Positions 1-11,500 of a stretch of 64,000 nucleotides of DNA are shown piece by piece. Origin of the DNA: Tetrapyrgos nigripes (Eukaryota; Basidiomycota; Agaricomycetes; Agaricales; Campanellaceae); NCBI GenBank assembly GCA_013368315.1, contig JAACJM010000030.1:1-64000 (forward strand), read 5' to 3'. The notes under the pieces were generated by a model. It did no database searches. It was not told where the DNA came from and saw only the letters and a list, made by a program, of their open reading frames with translations. The translations under genes and the position numbers were made by a program. Numbering within the stretch: position 1 is the first letter of the stretch; each line of letters begins with the position of its first letter.

Positions 1-1320
1 AGTTTAAAGTTGGGGACAAAGTGTTGCTAGACGGAAAGAACTTGAAGACAACAAGGCCAAAAGCTAAGTTGGCAAATCGTCGTCACGGACCATTTGAAAT
101 CACTGACATTATCAGTGAAGTCAATTACTGACTTAAATTACCAACTACCTGGCGCATTCATCCAGTGTTCCACGCTTCACTCCTATCGCCGTACAAAGAA
201 ACCGAAGCTCACGGAGTGAACTACCTGGGAGAACCAGCCGAGTTACTGCCTGAAGACAATGAATACGATGTAGAAGCAATTCTAGATTCGAAACCGACGA
301 GAAACCGCCGGGGAGTACAATACCTTGTCAAATGGTTGGACTATGCTGACTCAGAGAATTCATGGGAACCAGCATCAGGATTGACGAAGGTGAAAGAGAT
401 GATAGAAGCCTTCCACCAACAACACCCGAATGTGTATCGACCAAAAAACCTGATACGCCCAGGAACAACGGTACGATCACTGGGAGTCGCCATAGAAGAC
501 ATATGGCGAAGTACTCGTGTGCTTCAAGCGAAAGCACAACTCCGAGGAGAAACATTGGCACGAATCGCTGGTATTCTATGTCCTCCTTCCCACACCACTC
601 GGCAACCGAATTCAGAATTCCTTCATCATTCATCAATCGCATTCCCTCGCTAACCACACTTTACCTCACTGACATTATTGAACAGCGTCTACTGTCAAAC
701 TAGTCTCGGAAAAAGAACCTAATTCCCACTCGATACTTACGTCACAGAAGCCAAAGACAATAAAAGGGCCCTCTCCATAACGGAGAAGACAGAACAACAT
801 CCATCGCTACCAGTCAAACAACAGTCACCCACACTCGCACTATCACAATGTCGACTACTTCCTCTACCAACACCATCGTCCATAACACACACCCAACTAA
901 CAGGGGGCATTGCACTTACAGGAAGCGCTCAGGACATCAATGCCGACTCTCAAAACAGCACCAAGGACCTCACAACGGGTGTCAACGCTGCACGTAGGGA
1001 GGAGAGGATGGACCAGGGCAATGTAGATTGGGGAGAGGACATAGAGCTAGATGTGTAGTTCAGTGGACATCCCTACGAGCAGAACACAAAGGGAACCTAG
1101 GATGGGGAGATGGTAGTGTATGGGGCGCACACATCACCCTACAATATGACAACGACGATGGATGGGATGGAGCGGGCTGGGGTTCTGCGACCAACACGAC
1201 AGAATGGGGTGACTTAACAGACTATTGGCCAGAACAGGGAGAATTGGACAAACGACTACGCGAACAATGGGCGAGACACTGGAAAAGTAGCTTGACGAGC
1301 TCCGGTGAAAGCTCGTCCTA
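1..1320 (+). pseudogene. Ty3/gypsy retrotransposon polyprotein 3' end (integrase tail plus chromodomain), decayed
   Basis: The frame starting at base 3 reads as the C-terminus of a Ty3/gypsy integrase (FKVGDKVLLD..., then GPFEITDI, then WRIHPVFHASLLSPY). It is followed by a chromodomain at about 265-400 (EYDVEAILDSK, QYLVKWLDY, SENSWEP), the targeting module of chromoviruses. A TGA at 129-131 interrupts the frame exactly where relatives have an arginine after Asn-Tyr. After about 650 the frame is lost. The Trp/Gly/Asp-rich tail typical of basidiomycete copies (GNLGWGDGSVWG) reappears near 1,080-1,320 with further stops nearby. The element therefore cannot make an intact polyprotein. Gag, protease and reverse transcriptase would lie left of the window. 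The family call rests on motif memory; loss of function is seen directly. Confidence 0.85.
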
Positions 1321-1332
1321 AAGAGGGGGTAA

Positions 1333-1862
1333 TGTCATGAATCGTCCCCTGCCTCTTCATTTCCTTTCTATTCTTTTCCCTTTACTACCTATTGCCCACT
1401 CTATCTACTTTTAACCCCATAAACATCAACCATTTCCCATCATCGTCTATAGTTACCATCTCTACAGATCTATGACTCACACTCTTATCTCCTCCAATTC
1501 CTATCTCCATGGACATTCTCACTATCAATCACTCCATATGATCCAGTACCTTCATCTATCCATATTTGACTCATTACTCTCTCGCCCTTGACGTTTCCAC
1601 ATGACACCGTCTATTATTACTTACTATTTCTCATCTGTTCATATTTTACTTATATACCTGTGATCCTTGTAACCTATTCCTTAGTTCGTTCACTTCGTCT
1701 CCGCTCCGTACTACTACTACGCAGTGTAGAGCCTAGTCAGCTTACTACTCTCTCTCTCTCTCGATATACTTCTGTCTCTTTTAAACCAATCTATTCTCTT
1801 GTAACCGGCTTTCTCGTATTGTGTGACTTGGGTGGTTATTGAGTGCACCGACAACCTTGACA
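1333..1862 (+). repeat. 3' LTR of the Ty3/gypsy element
   Basis: A purine run (AAGAGGGGG, 1321-1329) just after the end of the coding tail is a good polypurine tract. The LTR starts at TGTCA (1333). A matching TGACA ends at 1862, giving the short inverted ends expected of an LTR of about 530 bp. The 5' LTR is outside the window, so the right boundary could not be confirmed by comparing the two copies. A TGCA at 1844-1847 is an alternative end. The interior is pyrimidine-rich with a short CT run near 1747-1762. Confidence 0.65.
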
Positions 1863-2161
1863 ACTGTTGGAGCAATGAGAATGGTTCCAGGTCATGGAAT
1901 GTCGTTGGAACAGCTCAGAACCGTTCTCGTTAATAGAACACTGATAGAATAGAGTAGAACTATTGCTACAGATGTAATCTGAGTAGAACATACCTAGATG
2001 AAAGTAACATCTGAGTTGCATCAAAGTAAGCGTAATAGACTATGTATATTCATAAGTGAAAGTTCAAATGGTGACTGTACTGTGTCCCTGACTGCCTGAT
2101 GTCCTATACATAGCTGGACAGGGAAAATACATTTTCACTAGTCTACAATGCAGTTTACACG
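1863..2161. other. Intergenic stretch between LTR and transposon remnant
   Basis: Short AT-rich spacer between the LTR and the next mobile-element remnant. No coding frame, RNA gene or clear repeat was seen. Confidence 0.4.
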
Positions 2162-3660
2162 CTAGTAATCACCATATCCTAATCTTTCGTAATCCAAAGG
2201 GTCAAGATCATCAGTCTCCCCGTCCTCGGAGCCAAGGTCATCATCACTCTCCCCTTCATCATCTGTTGAGCTACCATCACCACTCTCCTTATCTTCATCA
2301 TCCCTGTATTGTCAGCACCTCTGTCATCATTGCTTTCCTCATCATCTTCACTACCCAATTCTGCTGGAGCATCCTCAATCTCATCACCATCCGAATCATA
2401 TGCAGGCAGTTGCTGCTCATCTACACCGGCATCAGTCTCAAATACCTGCGTACGTTCTAGCATCACTAAATGACCAACTCCGCCACCACGAAATCGCATG
2501 AAAAGATCCCGATCCGAAAAGCTGTGAAAAGGAGCCGTAAGTTTAAATATGTCATACAAAAAAAAAATTGCTTACATCCCAACATAGTAGTATTCCCAGT
2601 CATCCGTCTCTAGCTCATACTCCCCCTCAATGTATTGCCGGTATTGACGAGCAACGGAATCAGCAGGTAAATACCTGTCGGTCCTGCCGTATGTGAAACC
2701 TGGGAGTATATGGACAGCACGGATAATCTGAGCAGGGTCAACAAAACCAAATGCGTCTGGGTCCAAAGCGTCAAAGAACTGGAGACGATGAAGGCGTTTT
2801 GCTTTCCAGCCAGACACGTAGCTTGAGTCGTGTTTATACCAACATATCCAGACAATGTCAAGGCGTTTCTCAGCCATACTGTGGGATTTGGGACCTATAT
2901 GACAGACACGCACATGGAAGATACTAAGGACACGACCATACCAGTAAGGATGGTCTTCACCATCACCTGCAAGTACCATAATGTCTGGGTGAGTTCGAGG
3001 ATTTATCGAGTCTTGCTCTCAGCGACCATCGTATCAGGTAAAGTTGACTCGTAGGTACTTGTGCTTGTAAAGGTAGTTGTTAGCAAATACAATTTGAGAG
3101 CGATCAGTGTCAGTAAAGTCAGTGCATGACTCAGTGTCAAGAATGCGCTGGAGGCAATGGTTTTTCAGGTCAAATAGGAATGACTGTTAGGGAGCATAAA
3201 TTTCAAACCACAAAAGTAGACAAATAAAGGACAGACTTATGTGCATAGCAGGGTCTTTGTTGTTATTCTGAAGGAGGATATGAATATCCTCATGTAGACG
3301 TTGACTGTTCACAACCTGATATGGCAAACTCGGATCACAGGGAGGTAAAGCTTCGACATCTTCGACTTTTGTGCCAAAATTTTGTCAGAGGGGAGTTGTA
3401 GATCTGCAGGAAGCAATAAACGCTCGACGTTTATGGATATATGATTCACAGCGCTCTGCACGACCCATTTGACCACTAGAAAAGCAATTCTTGGCAGTTC
3501 GCTCCCAAAGACGCGTAGTACGTATATGGCCGTGTTCTCCCTGAGATACAGTTCAGTACTTATGTCTCTATGAACAGAGATACATAGATTACTTACTCTT
3601 TGAGTTGAGTGATTGTCGGCAGTACCATAATATCAAACTGAGTCTGGGTAGTCACCTATC
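2162..3660 (-). pseudogene. KDZ/Plavaka-like DNA transposon protein, C-terminal part, decayed
   Basis: On the minus strand the region encodes a block common in agaricomycete transposons: a DTESCTDFTDTDRSQIVFANN-type stretch near 3,060-3,170, then HPYWYGRVLSIFHV, GWKAKRLHRL, FDALDPDAFGFVDP and RAVHILPGFTYGRTDRYLP. A GT-AG intron at about 2,519-2,574 joins ...YYYVG to IFSDRDLFMRFRGGGVGH, which restores the family consensus across the splice. The protein then becomes an acidic Asp/Glu tail. A 1-bp shift near 2,301-2,305 throws the tail into a Met/Arg-rich frame, whereas the shifted frame continues as an acidic tail ending ...ERLGYGDY at a TAG at 2162-2164. Upstream (3,180-3,660) exons are recognisable but interrupted. 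I recognise the block as transposon-associated; the exact superfamily (KDZ or CACTA-like Plavaka) is not certain. Confidence 0.65.
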
Positions 3661-4640
3661 GCATGCAAACTATCTGTAGTAGATACATGAACTCGAAGAA
3701 AGTACTACTAGTCTACATGGTGTGCCCTCCGTAACCTTTGCCCCACAACAATCTGGAACAACCACACCCCCCCGACTCTCCCTGGAAAGTGCCATTTTGT
3801 CCTAAGTAAAATGTCAGCTTCTGTAGCACATGTCAACAGAAGGAGTCACATACCAAGAAAATGAGAACCAACCATGGACAGGGCAATGGCCAATGCATAA
3901 ACTGACTTTGCATCCATGCTGATCAAATGAGCAGAATTAGTGCAGTGTCAATTTCTAAGGGGAAAAATGACGCACCAGAAAAATGAAGACTATCCTTCCA
4001 GCGTCCTCGCAATGCAACCAATGGTTTCTGAAGGATAGGGCCAGGTAAGACTTCTTGCTGAGCAGAGGAGAAAAATAAGTACCTTGAAGCCATGTCCTCT
4101 TATCGTCGTCACCTGGCAAATAGTTCGGGCTGGTATAAAGAACCTGAAATGAGTTGGACAATCCGCTGGTCAGCAGGTTTATAAACACACGACAAAAAAA
4201 ACATACTACATGCCACAGCAGCACTGAGAAAAGTCTTCATGTAAGTAGAAAGGAAGGCGATGAGAGAAAGGTGTATGAGCTTGAGGTGTAGGGGATGGAC
4301 CAGGGATTGGACAAGGAAGATGGATGTGCAAGTTTGTCAACCACATGTGATTGTGGATAACTATATAGTTTCAGAGCGGAGTCTGAAATTGCCAATGCTG
4401 CGGCCGCGTACTCAGAAAATTCCAAGTGCGACCAGGCAAACCCTCCTCTCCACGCCAGATTGCTCTATGTAGCCTCTCCTGCAGTCTTCTGACCATGCTG
4501 CCTTAAATTATCACCAATCTTTGCTTGATCTTTGCACATGCAGCAGCCCTGTAGTGCCCCAGACCTCACGTTGTGTACTACATGTGTTTTGGTATGTACT
4601 TTATGTATACTTACGGTAAATAAACTTGTAGGTAGAAAAA
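3661..4640. other. Degenerate region without a recognised gene
   Basis: The minus strand has short open stretches (for example 4224-3955, containing YLPGDDDKRTWLQG) split by intron-like sequence. They may be further remnants of the adjoining transposon. No family was recognised and no complete gene can be built. Confidence 0.35.
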
Positions 4641-4830
4641 AGTCCTCCTGCGAAGTTGTCATAAAAGTTGGCAGAAAAGTTGTTGAAAAGCTGAAGCTGT
4701 CCGGACAAAAGTAAAAGGCGGGAAAAGCTTTGGTCAGAAAAGCCGATCAAAAGGCTTTACGGTAAAAAGTTACCGAAAGCTCCGAAAAGCCGGGAAAAGT
4801 GGGGAAAAGTCGATTTGCCGTTTTACTGAT
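4641..4830. repeat. Imperfect GAAAAG-rich repeat tract
   Basis: GAAAAGC / GAAAAGT words recur about every 10-25 bp across this stretch (gttgaaaagctg, ggaaaagctt, agaaaagccg, cgaaaagccg, ggaaaagtgg, ggaaaagtcg). No exact unit length is kept, so this is a degenerate simple repeat rather than a clean tandem array. No coding potential was seen. Confidence 0.5.
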
Positions 4831-5107
4831 GAACTGCAACTTGCACGGAAAAGGCGGCGGGTCCTTTCGTCGGTCGCATTCCATGTAGGGATCACTTGAT
4901 GGATATAGACACTGCTGTGAGCTTGGTGGCGTTGTTGAAGAAGCTGCAGAGAGGCGACAGAAAGGCACCTATGTGTTGGTTGGACAACGGTTTGTTAATA
5001 ACAGCACATTGTTCAAAGAGAAAGTGACAGTTACAGTCGTCCCTCGTTTCCACGCTGCCTATACCGTGATTATGGGTTGTTAATTCAGAGTATAGGGATC
5101 TCATCAA

Positions 5108-5129
5108 TTGCAATTCATGCGCGCCTCAG
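5108..5129 (+). repeat. Left copy of the 22-bp repeat split by the MITE
   Basis: TTGCAATTCATGCGCGCCTCAG, followed directly by TTG and the MITE. It is the same unit as the three copies on the right side of the MITE. Confidence 0.75.
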
Positions 5130-5132
5130 TTG

Positions 5133-5794
5133 TAGTGAACGAAAAGTCCGGTTCAGTCCGGTTCGGCGCCAAATTTCTTGAACGCTGAACTGGACCTTGC
5201 ATCCGGTCCAGAAATTCTCTGAACTTTGGACCGGACTTCACGTCCGCTGAATTTCGGTCCAGTTCAAGTCCAAGTAAGGTTCAGACGCGTCCGAACTTTT
5301 TCTGTCTCCGAGATAGCCGAATGGATTTCTTTTACCAAGGTAGCAATGAGTTAGGTAGTTATCTGTATGCAAGTGAATGCTTCAAGGCCCATTGATGAAA
5401 AAAGACCAGTCAAAGCACAGAAAAAGAAGTATACAAAAACTGCTCTATACTCCAGCCCAGAGAGGGATGTTTCTGCATCCATTACGTGCCCAAGTGTTCT
5501 ACTAAAATACTTAGATTCAGAATGTAATTCCGCAGACATGAATATAGAGTGTGTATACATTGTGGTTGGTCGTCAAACATCGAAAAAATCAAGCCCTGAC
5601 AACCAAATTCTGGTCAGAAATGCAGCACGTTCGGACACGTTCGGACGCGTCCAAATGCGTCCAGTAAATTTCAGAATTTGCTGGACCGCGGACTGAACCT
5701 ACGGTCCGGTTCACAAAATTCTTGAACTTTGAACCGGACTTTCCGTCCAGTCCAGTAAAGTTCGGTTCGGACCAAAGTCCGGGACCGTTCACTA
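5133..5794. mobile_element. Non-autonomous hAT-like element (MITE)
   Basis: Starts TAGTGAACG and ends CGTTCACTA, a perfect 9-bp terminal inverted repeat with the TAGNG-type end seen in hAT elements. The flanks CTCAGTTG (5125-5132) and CTCAGTTA (5795-5802) form an 8-bp target duplication with one mismatch, as hAT insertion predicts. The outer ~160 bp on each side are rich in GGTCCGGAC/GTCCGGTTC motifs in opposite orientation (subterminal inverted repeats, likely transposase binding sites). The inner ~350 bp are AT-richer with no transposase motif. No long coding frame is present, so any mobility would depend on a transposase elsewhere. Confidence 0.75.
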
Positions 5795-5803
5795 CTCAGT
5801 TAG

Positions 5804-5869
5804 TTGCAATTCATGCGCGCCTCAGTTGTAATTCATGCGCGCCTCAGTTGTAATTCATGCGCGCCTCAG
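5804..5869 (+). repeat. 22-bp tandem repeat, three copies
   Basis: Three head-to-tail 22-bp units (5804-5825, 5826-5847, 5848-5869) differ only at one C/T position. Each contains ATGCGCGC and ends in CTCAG. A fourth unit lies left of the MITE, so the element inserted into an array of at least four. The array ends about 100 bp upstream of the next gene's start and may sit in its promoter. Confidence 0.85.
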
Positions 5870-5975
5870 CTTTGCCTCAGTGCTCATTCGTGAAGATACA
5901 TAAATGCGCAGGCAGAATCCAAGGTCCCAATCGTAAGATCTCCAAGTTTAGGCTCTTTACCGCAAGGTTCTCTGC

Positions 5976-6988
5976 ATGATTTTGAGAGCCGAGCTCTCCC
6001 TCATCGCCCTCTGCTTTCTGGTACTTCGGCTGACGTATGTCTCGGGTCAACTTGTCAACAACACGCTGGAGGAGTCAGACGCAAGGATAAAGTATGCGCC
6101 AGAAGACTCTGGTAAGTGGTTTTGGGATGACGGCATACTTGTATGCTTACCTCAGGCTTATCTCCCACCAGAGCCAGGATGGGACAAAATCAATCATACG
6201 AATACCCGTTTCAGCGGTGGAATCATGTACGCCTGCAACGTTATTCAATCAAGTCCATGCATTGCGACTTTGACCTTCACTAGCAAGTGATTCGGTATAT
6301 CGCGACCTGCTCAGGACTCACGCGATACATGAAACCTCTCCAGGAGTGGCCATCTACTATTACGCAGCCCTGTGGCCTTGGAACATCTCGACGATCCTGA
6401 CGCTAGACAGCGGTCCCGATGAACTTGTAGATTTGCGAGACAAATCTGACGCGAATTCTCTGCATGCTGTGCATCAGGAAAAAGCTACACAAAGTTTCGA
6501 TGTGAGATGGTGGAGAGAAGGATTGGAAAATGAGGAACATACTTTGGTGGTATCTATGGGAGACAGTACGCTGGCGCAGTGGGTAATTGTGGATAGACTC
6601 GCGTAAGATTGTGATATATCACTTTGAGCGGTCATGGAGTTTCTGATATTTTTTTCCTGTCAGGTTTACCTCTGTCAACTCTACTTCGACATCTCCGAAT
6701 CGCTCGAAATCGAAGATCCCACTCATTGCGGGTCTCATTGGCGGTTTACTAGGTGGCTTTTTTTTGATAGCGGTCATTGGAATCTTGCTCCTGCGCAAAC
6801 GAAATGGGTTGAGATCTTTCGCCAGCAACGGGGGACGGCAGGTCACAATAACACCTTTCCTACAAATGCAAAGTTCTTCTGCTGTTGCAGCTAAAGGGAC
6901 AGAAGCTGCAAGGGAAGAGACTTCGCAAAATCAGTGTTCTGATGACTTGATGCGACCGCCGCCTTCATATGAAAGTTGTGTGTGTTGA
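5976..6988 (+). CDS. Single-pass membrane protein with extracellular domain and cytoplasmic PPSY tail
   Basis: Three exons: 5976-6282, 6342-6602 and 6664-6988. The first intron has a GC donor (GCAAGT) and a CAG acceptor. It is the only option I found that joins LTFT to VAIYYYAALWPWN in frame. The second intron is a normal GTAAGA-CAG intron. The protein (about 297 residues) has a signal peptide (residues 1-24, LIALCFLVLRLTYVSG), a secreted-side region with N-glycosylation sequons (NNT, NHT, NIS) and Cys pairs, a Ser/Thr-rich stalk, then a Gly/Leu/Ile membrane helix (AGLIGGLLGGFFLIAVIGIL) followed by LRKR as stop-transfer. The short cytoplasmic tail ends RPPPSYESCVC. PPSY fits the PPxY motif bound by WW domains of Nedd4/Rsp5 ligases. 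I know this layout from many agaricomycete proteins of unknown function and assign no specific role. Confidence 0.8.
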
Positions 6989-7254
6989 GCTTTTGTAGAC
7001 ACATATACCAAGATGATCCAGTTGTACATATTTTCAGTGACGAGTAGATTACTACATACCAGTTCAAATAATGTTGAGAATACACCTGAAAGAAGTGAAG
7101 TCTGAAGGCTTGTGGCAGGTGTGATAATAGTTCGAAAGAAACGATGTCCGTTTCAGTGTACACGTCTATCCACTTCCTCTTCTTTCGCTGTCACTACCTC
7201 TGTCTGGTCTACTGTCCTTGGATATCTAGTCAAATATGAAGGTTTTTTTGTCCT

Positions 7255-7829
7255 ATGAATGGCAGACCAACCATTCGTTTAAACAGGCCGCCAAAAAATC
7301 TGAAAAGAAAGGCCGCAGGTGACGACAGTGGTTCGACTACACCTTCTCAACCAGTGAGTACGTTTCAGAGCTCTTTTCCTAAAAACCAATCCTCTGAATA
7401 GCTCTGAAACTTCACTCCAGACGCTAACCGAACAGCTTTCGCACCTCCTTCGTCCGTCCAAGAACCCGGACTCCACGAAGAACATCAACAGACGAGCGAA
7501 GATTCTCAAGAATGTCCTGGGACAGGAACGAGAAAGGGAGAGGATTGACGGAGAAAGGAAAAGAGAACGGGAAAGAGAAAAACGAATGAAGTTGATTTCA
7601 AAAGAGGGCAGTGAAAGCGATGTGGGTACAAGCGCGAGTGTAGACGAGAAGGACCCCGATCCTATTGATATATCGACTCGTGAGTCTTGTTTGCTGTTCG
7701 TTTCGTATCTCGTACTCAGAGCTTGCTCTGGCAGACATCTCTAGATTGAGGCTCAACCTTGCTACTTCCTCAAAAGCACTATTGTTACATTACCCGACTT
7801 CTGGGAGCCTCACCAAAGTCGCCTTCTAA
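7255..7829 (+). CDS. Small conserved-looking charged protein, unknown function
   Basis: Three exons (7255-7353, 7421-7679, 7735-7829) splice cleanly into 150 residues plus stop. The protein starts MNGRPTIRLNRPPKNLKRK and contains a region TEQLSHLLRPSKN followed by a highly charged Glu/Arg helix at about 75-105 (RERERIDGERKRERER). It ends THISRLRLNLATSSKALLLH...LTKVAF. The N-terminal basic patch could be a nuclear signal. No domain was recognised. Intron phases and absence of stops support a real gene. The start is the first ATG in a short leader 267 bp after the upstream gene. Confidence 0.65.
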
Positions 7830-8597
7830 TTAGAATGCCAGTACAGCGAAAGAGTATCTATCGGGTGTGTTTCATCTTGCTCTAAGGCCTTCCCCTTTAC
7901 TGACAGACTCGTCTCCAGCTTGTGGAGTCACTTTGCTGTGAAATAGCTTCCTACTTCTTGTATTTTAGGTTTGGCATCACGGAATATACAGTGCATCATT
8001 TTCATATCCATGGCTGCTCTGGACGAAATCAAGATCCAATTCTACCTTTATAGGACTGCAGCTTTTAACAACCGGCAACTCAGAGATCTCAGCGTGTTTT
8101 CCTCTTCACGACCTTACGAGAAGACCAGCGCAGTGAACAATCATTCAGCTAGACTTTATGCTTCGTTGTAGATTACACCGCGCCGGAAATCGTTGTAATC
8201 CACACAGGGGGTTCCCTTCAAGCAGTCCCTTCGAATCTTCCAGTACTGTTGTTCAGACGACGACTGGACCGATCGACAATTTGACAAATGGAGGAAATAA
8301 TGGCATTTGGATGATGTGTTAAGTCGGCAATACAAAGCAGTAATAAAGCCTTGTAACTGAACCCTCAAAAGGAACGACGCACTCTAATAATGTCCATCAT
8401 ACTCAACCTAGCAAAGCATGTTTCCGTCCAAACCTTCTGATCCGCCAACTTTCCAATAATTCCTACAAAACTAGAACACACAACCTCACCAGCCTCATGC
8501 CTCTCAGTAACTTCGCGAACGACACACAAAATGAAAATTTTTGAGGTCCTATATGTACAGATGGCGACGTGTACAGCACAATGGCAACATGAGCTGG
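7830..8597. other. Intergenic region between the small gene and chitin synthase
   Basis: Convergent 3' ends of the small plus-strand gene and the minus-strand chitin synthase. An open frame at 7971-8171 has no start context or recognised domain. I do not call a gene here. Confidence 0.4.
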
Positions 8598-11500
8598 CTA
8601 CGTCCTTCGGCAACATTTGAACAGATTCCGCCTGAACCAATAAAACAAGCACTGCAGAAAAACAGAAAGTGAGTATGAGCAGACCAAGGCTGACAATTGA
8701 CTAAAACTCACCCCAATCAGTCTGATCACAGCCAACGCAAAAGTCGAATACAAAATCACCGCAAAATAATTATTCCTCTTCGTCGTCATCGCCTCTTCCC
8801 AAGCCCTGATCGACGCCTTTGAGATGTTATCGTCATCAATATTCAACCAACCGTTGATATTCTCAATCCCAACAACCAAAGCCCCATTCGTTAACATCCA
8901 CATCGCCACTAGTCGCGTTCGGAACGTCCTATTCTCGTCATCCAGTGTAGGCTTCTCCGGTGCATCGTTTGTGTCGACCTTGGTAAGAGCACGGGTAACG
9001 GTCTCTTTGAACGCTGCATCGACGTCTTCTTGAATCCTATGCGTGTCCACGACAGTCGGTTCATTATTGCCGAGAGTGGTTTTTGACTTGATGGATGGGA
9101 GAGCATCGGATTTGTCACTGCCCTTCGTACCCCAAGATACCTGCGGGGATGGAAGGTCAGTCATGAGTCATGATGAGGACGCTGGTTACCGGTACGGTGA
9201 GTCACGCACATCGTGTAGATTACAGAAGGCATAAACATTGAGAACGTTGATGAAACTTGGTGCGAGGGCGAGATACTGAAAGAAGCTTGAAAACATATGC
9301 CAGGGATCCCGCTAGTCGCCAAAAGATGACGAGTTTAGCAGTTGAAGCGTGATGATTGGCTAACATAACTCACATAGAGGAAAGATGCGAAGAAATAGAT
9401 CCCGAACGTCGAAATCATCGCAGCTATCAGAGGTCCAACGGGTGGTAAGAAGAACGACTTGATTACATCGGTAGTTGACTTGTTGCCTGCTAGCGCTTCA
9501 GGTATTTCCTAGATGGATCATCAGAAGCTGAGTGGGCGTAGATATGCAATTTGCCTACCCTGAAGGCTAAGGATGTAAGCCAGAAGGAGCACACGAGTAG
9601 GTACATGGACAGAAACCCGTAGACCCTAGACAGAGTTGACAGTTAGCTCCGAAACGCGAGAGAGAATGACTGACACACCATAGAGTGACGGTATATGCAA
9701 GACGTTCACCCTTAGGCCGGTTGCCTAGAGCCAACACAAACTGACACAGTCTCAATTGCTACCATCTCCCACAAAGTTGGAATATAACAAGCGTACCTGG
9801 AGTATAAGAAACCCAGCATAGATGTACTTCAAGGCAAAGTTGAGCCAATGTACCTGTAGCCTGGTCAGCACTTCCTCAGAGGTCATAATTAAGAAAAGAC
9901 TGACAAAGACCACACTTCCAAACACGACCCCTTGTGACGGCAACAGATCGATGATAATACTGAACGTCAACCACAGATTCGCCAGGGAGAACCAGGAGAA
10001 TACCAGGGAGAACGCATTATACTTCAAAAGGGACACTCCGTCAGCTATACTCGCCATGCAATCAACTTGCATCAATAACGACTCACAAATGCCTGGATAT
10101 GAAAGAAAAACATCCGAATAATCCCATGCCCAGACTGATATATCCTGAAGAAGTTGACCAAGGCATACACAGAGGCCGCAAATGATCCGTTTAACCATCT
10201 TCGACGTTGTCCAATCAACTCTGCTGCAGTCTCTGGGACGTCAGTTTCGGCTTTACTTGGTTTAACATAGGTGAGAGTCCATCTGGCGTTCTTTTTGGCA
10301 ACGAGTTCGAAGCAAAGGATCCGGTCTTCAGCTGGAGAGACGTGTCGAGATATTAGACTACATATAGGGCTATAGGGCTAGAATAGAACTGACCTAAAAA
10401 CATGTTCTTCTGGAAGATTGACATACCGTTTATACCTTTGTCACCTAGACGGTCTGCAAGAGAGTGGTCTCCGTGGAAGTATTGCTCTAGTGGACGGCCC
10501 AGAATGGCGCTAGTGGAACGTAAGAATGAGAAAAGAACGACCATGACAAAATATGAATAGAACGCCTACCGATAACGGTATGCACTAAAGGCACCGGGCA
10601 GCACCGAGACATAACCAAAGCTGCTCTCCAGAGGTTTGTCTATCACAGTGGTGGATTAGACACTTGTACACGGGCAAACGGATGAAGGTCACTTACCGAG
10701 AATATTCGACATCTTGTACTCGAAATTCTGTGCGGCTACTAAGGGATTAAGAAGCTTCTTGCCGCCTTTGATCATGGCATGGATTTCACCTGGTACACGC
10801 AGCATCAGTAACGTTCTCAAGAAAGGTGTCAGATCACGCACCACAACATCCACCTAGATGTGGATCATTGTGAAAAGCTTCCCAGAGGTAGTAGATGGAC
10901 TTTCTGCCTGGTTTCGTACCAGCGTCGATGAGGATGCAGACTTCAGGCTGGAAGAGCCGTGTCAACGAAATGAAGGTATCACGGCATAGGTAAAGCGTAC
11001 ATCGAGTTGTCTTCCAATGGCATTGAATAACCACCTATGAGAGTTAATCTTCTTCTGGTTCTTGGCTTTGAGCACAAAGATGATCTGAACTGGAACAAGA
11101 TTGGTCGCATCCTCGCCTGGTTGGGGTAGCACCAGTTGAGGTTTGTGATCCACAGAAAGCTGGGTTGTATACTGTAATCGTTCAGGCGTCAGAGTTTGCA
11201 GCAGTAAACAGCCAACGAATGACACACACCTCAAAGATATGAGCAACAGTATCCTTCCCATCAACCTGCTTCTTCATAATCCCATCCTGGTAAACTCCCA
11301 CAGTAGCCAAAATGTCCAAGACGCTCTTGTCCATAGGATCCAGCCCATCGACAACGAGCGCTACAACAATTTTCTGCCAACCAGGTTGACCAGCTTCAGC
11401 ATTTGAGCGCCAATACTTTGATTTCTTCGACTTGCAGATGTCCCGGATATTGAGCATGACACCGTGGAGGGTACGAGCGTAGAGTGTTTTGTCTTCGTTG

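Noticed and set aside
7971..8171. A 66-codon frame after the small charged gene
   Set aside because: No start context or domain; a splice chain from an upstream short leader (about 7,834) was tried without a convincing product.
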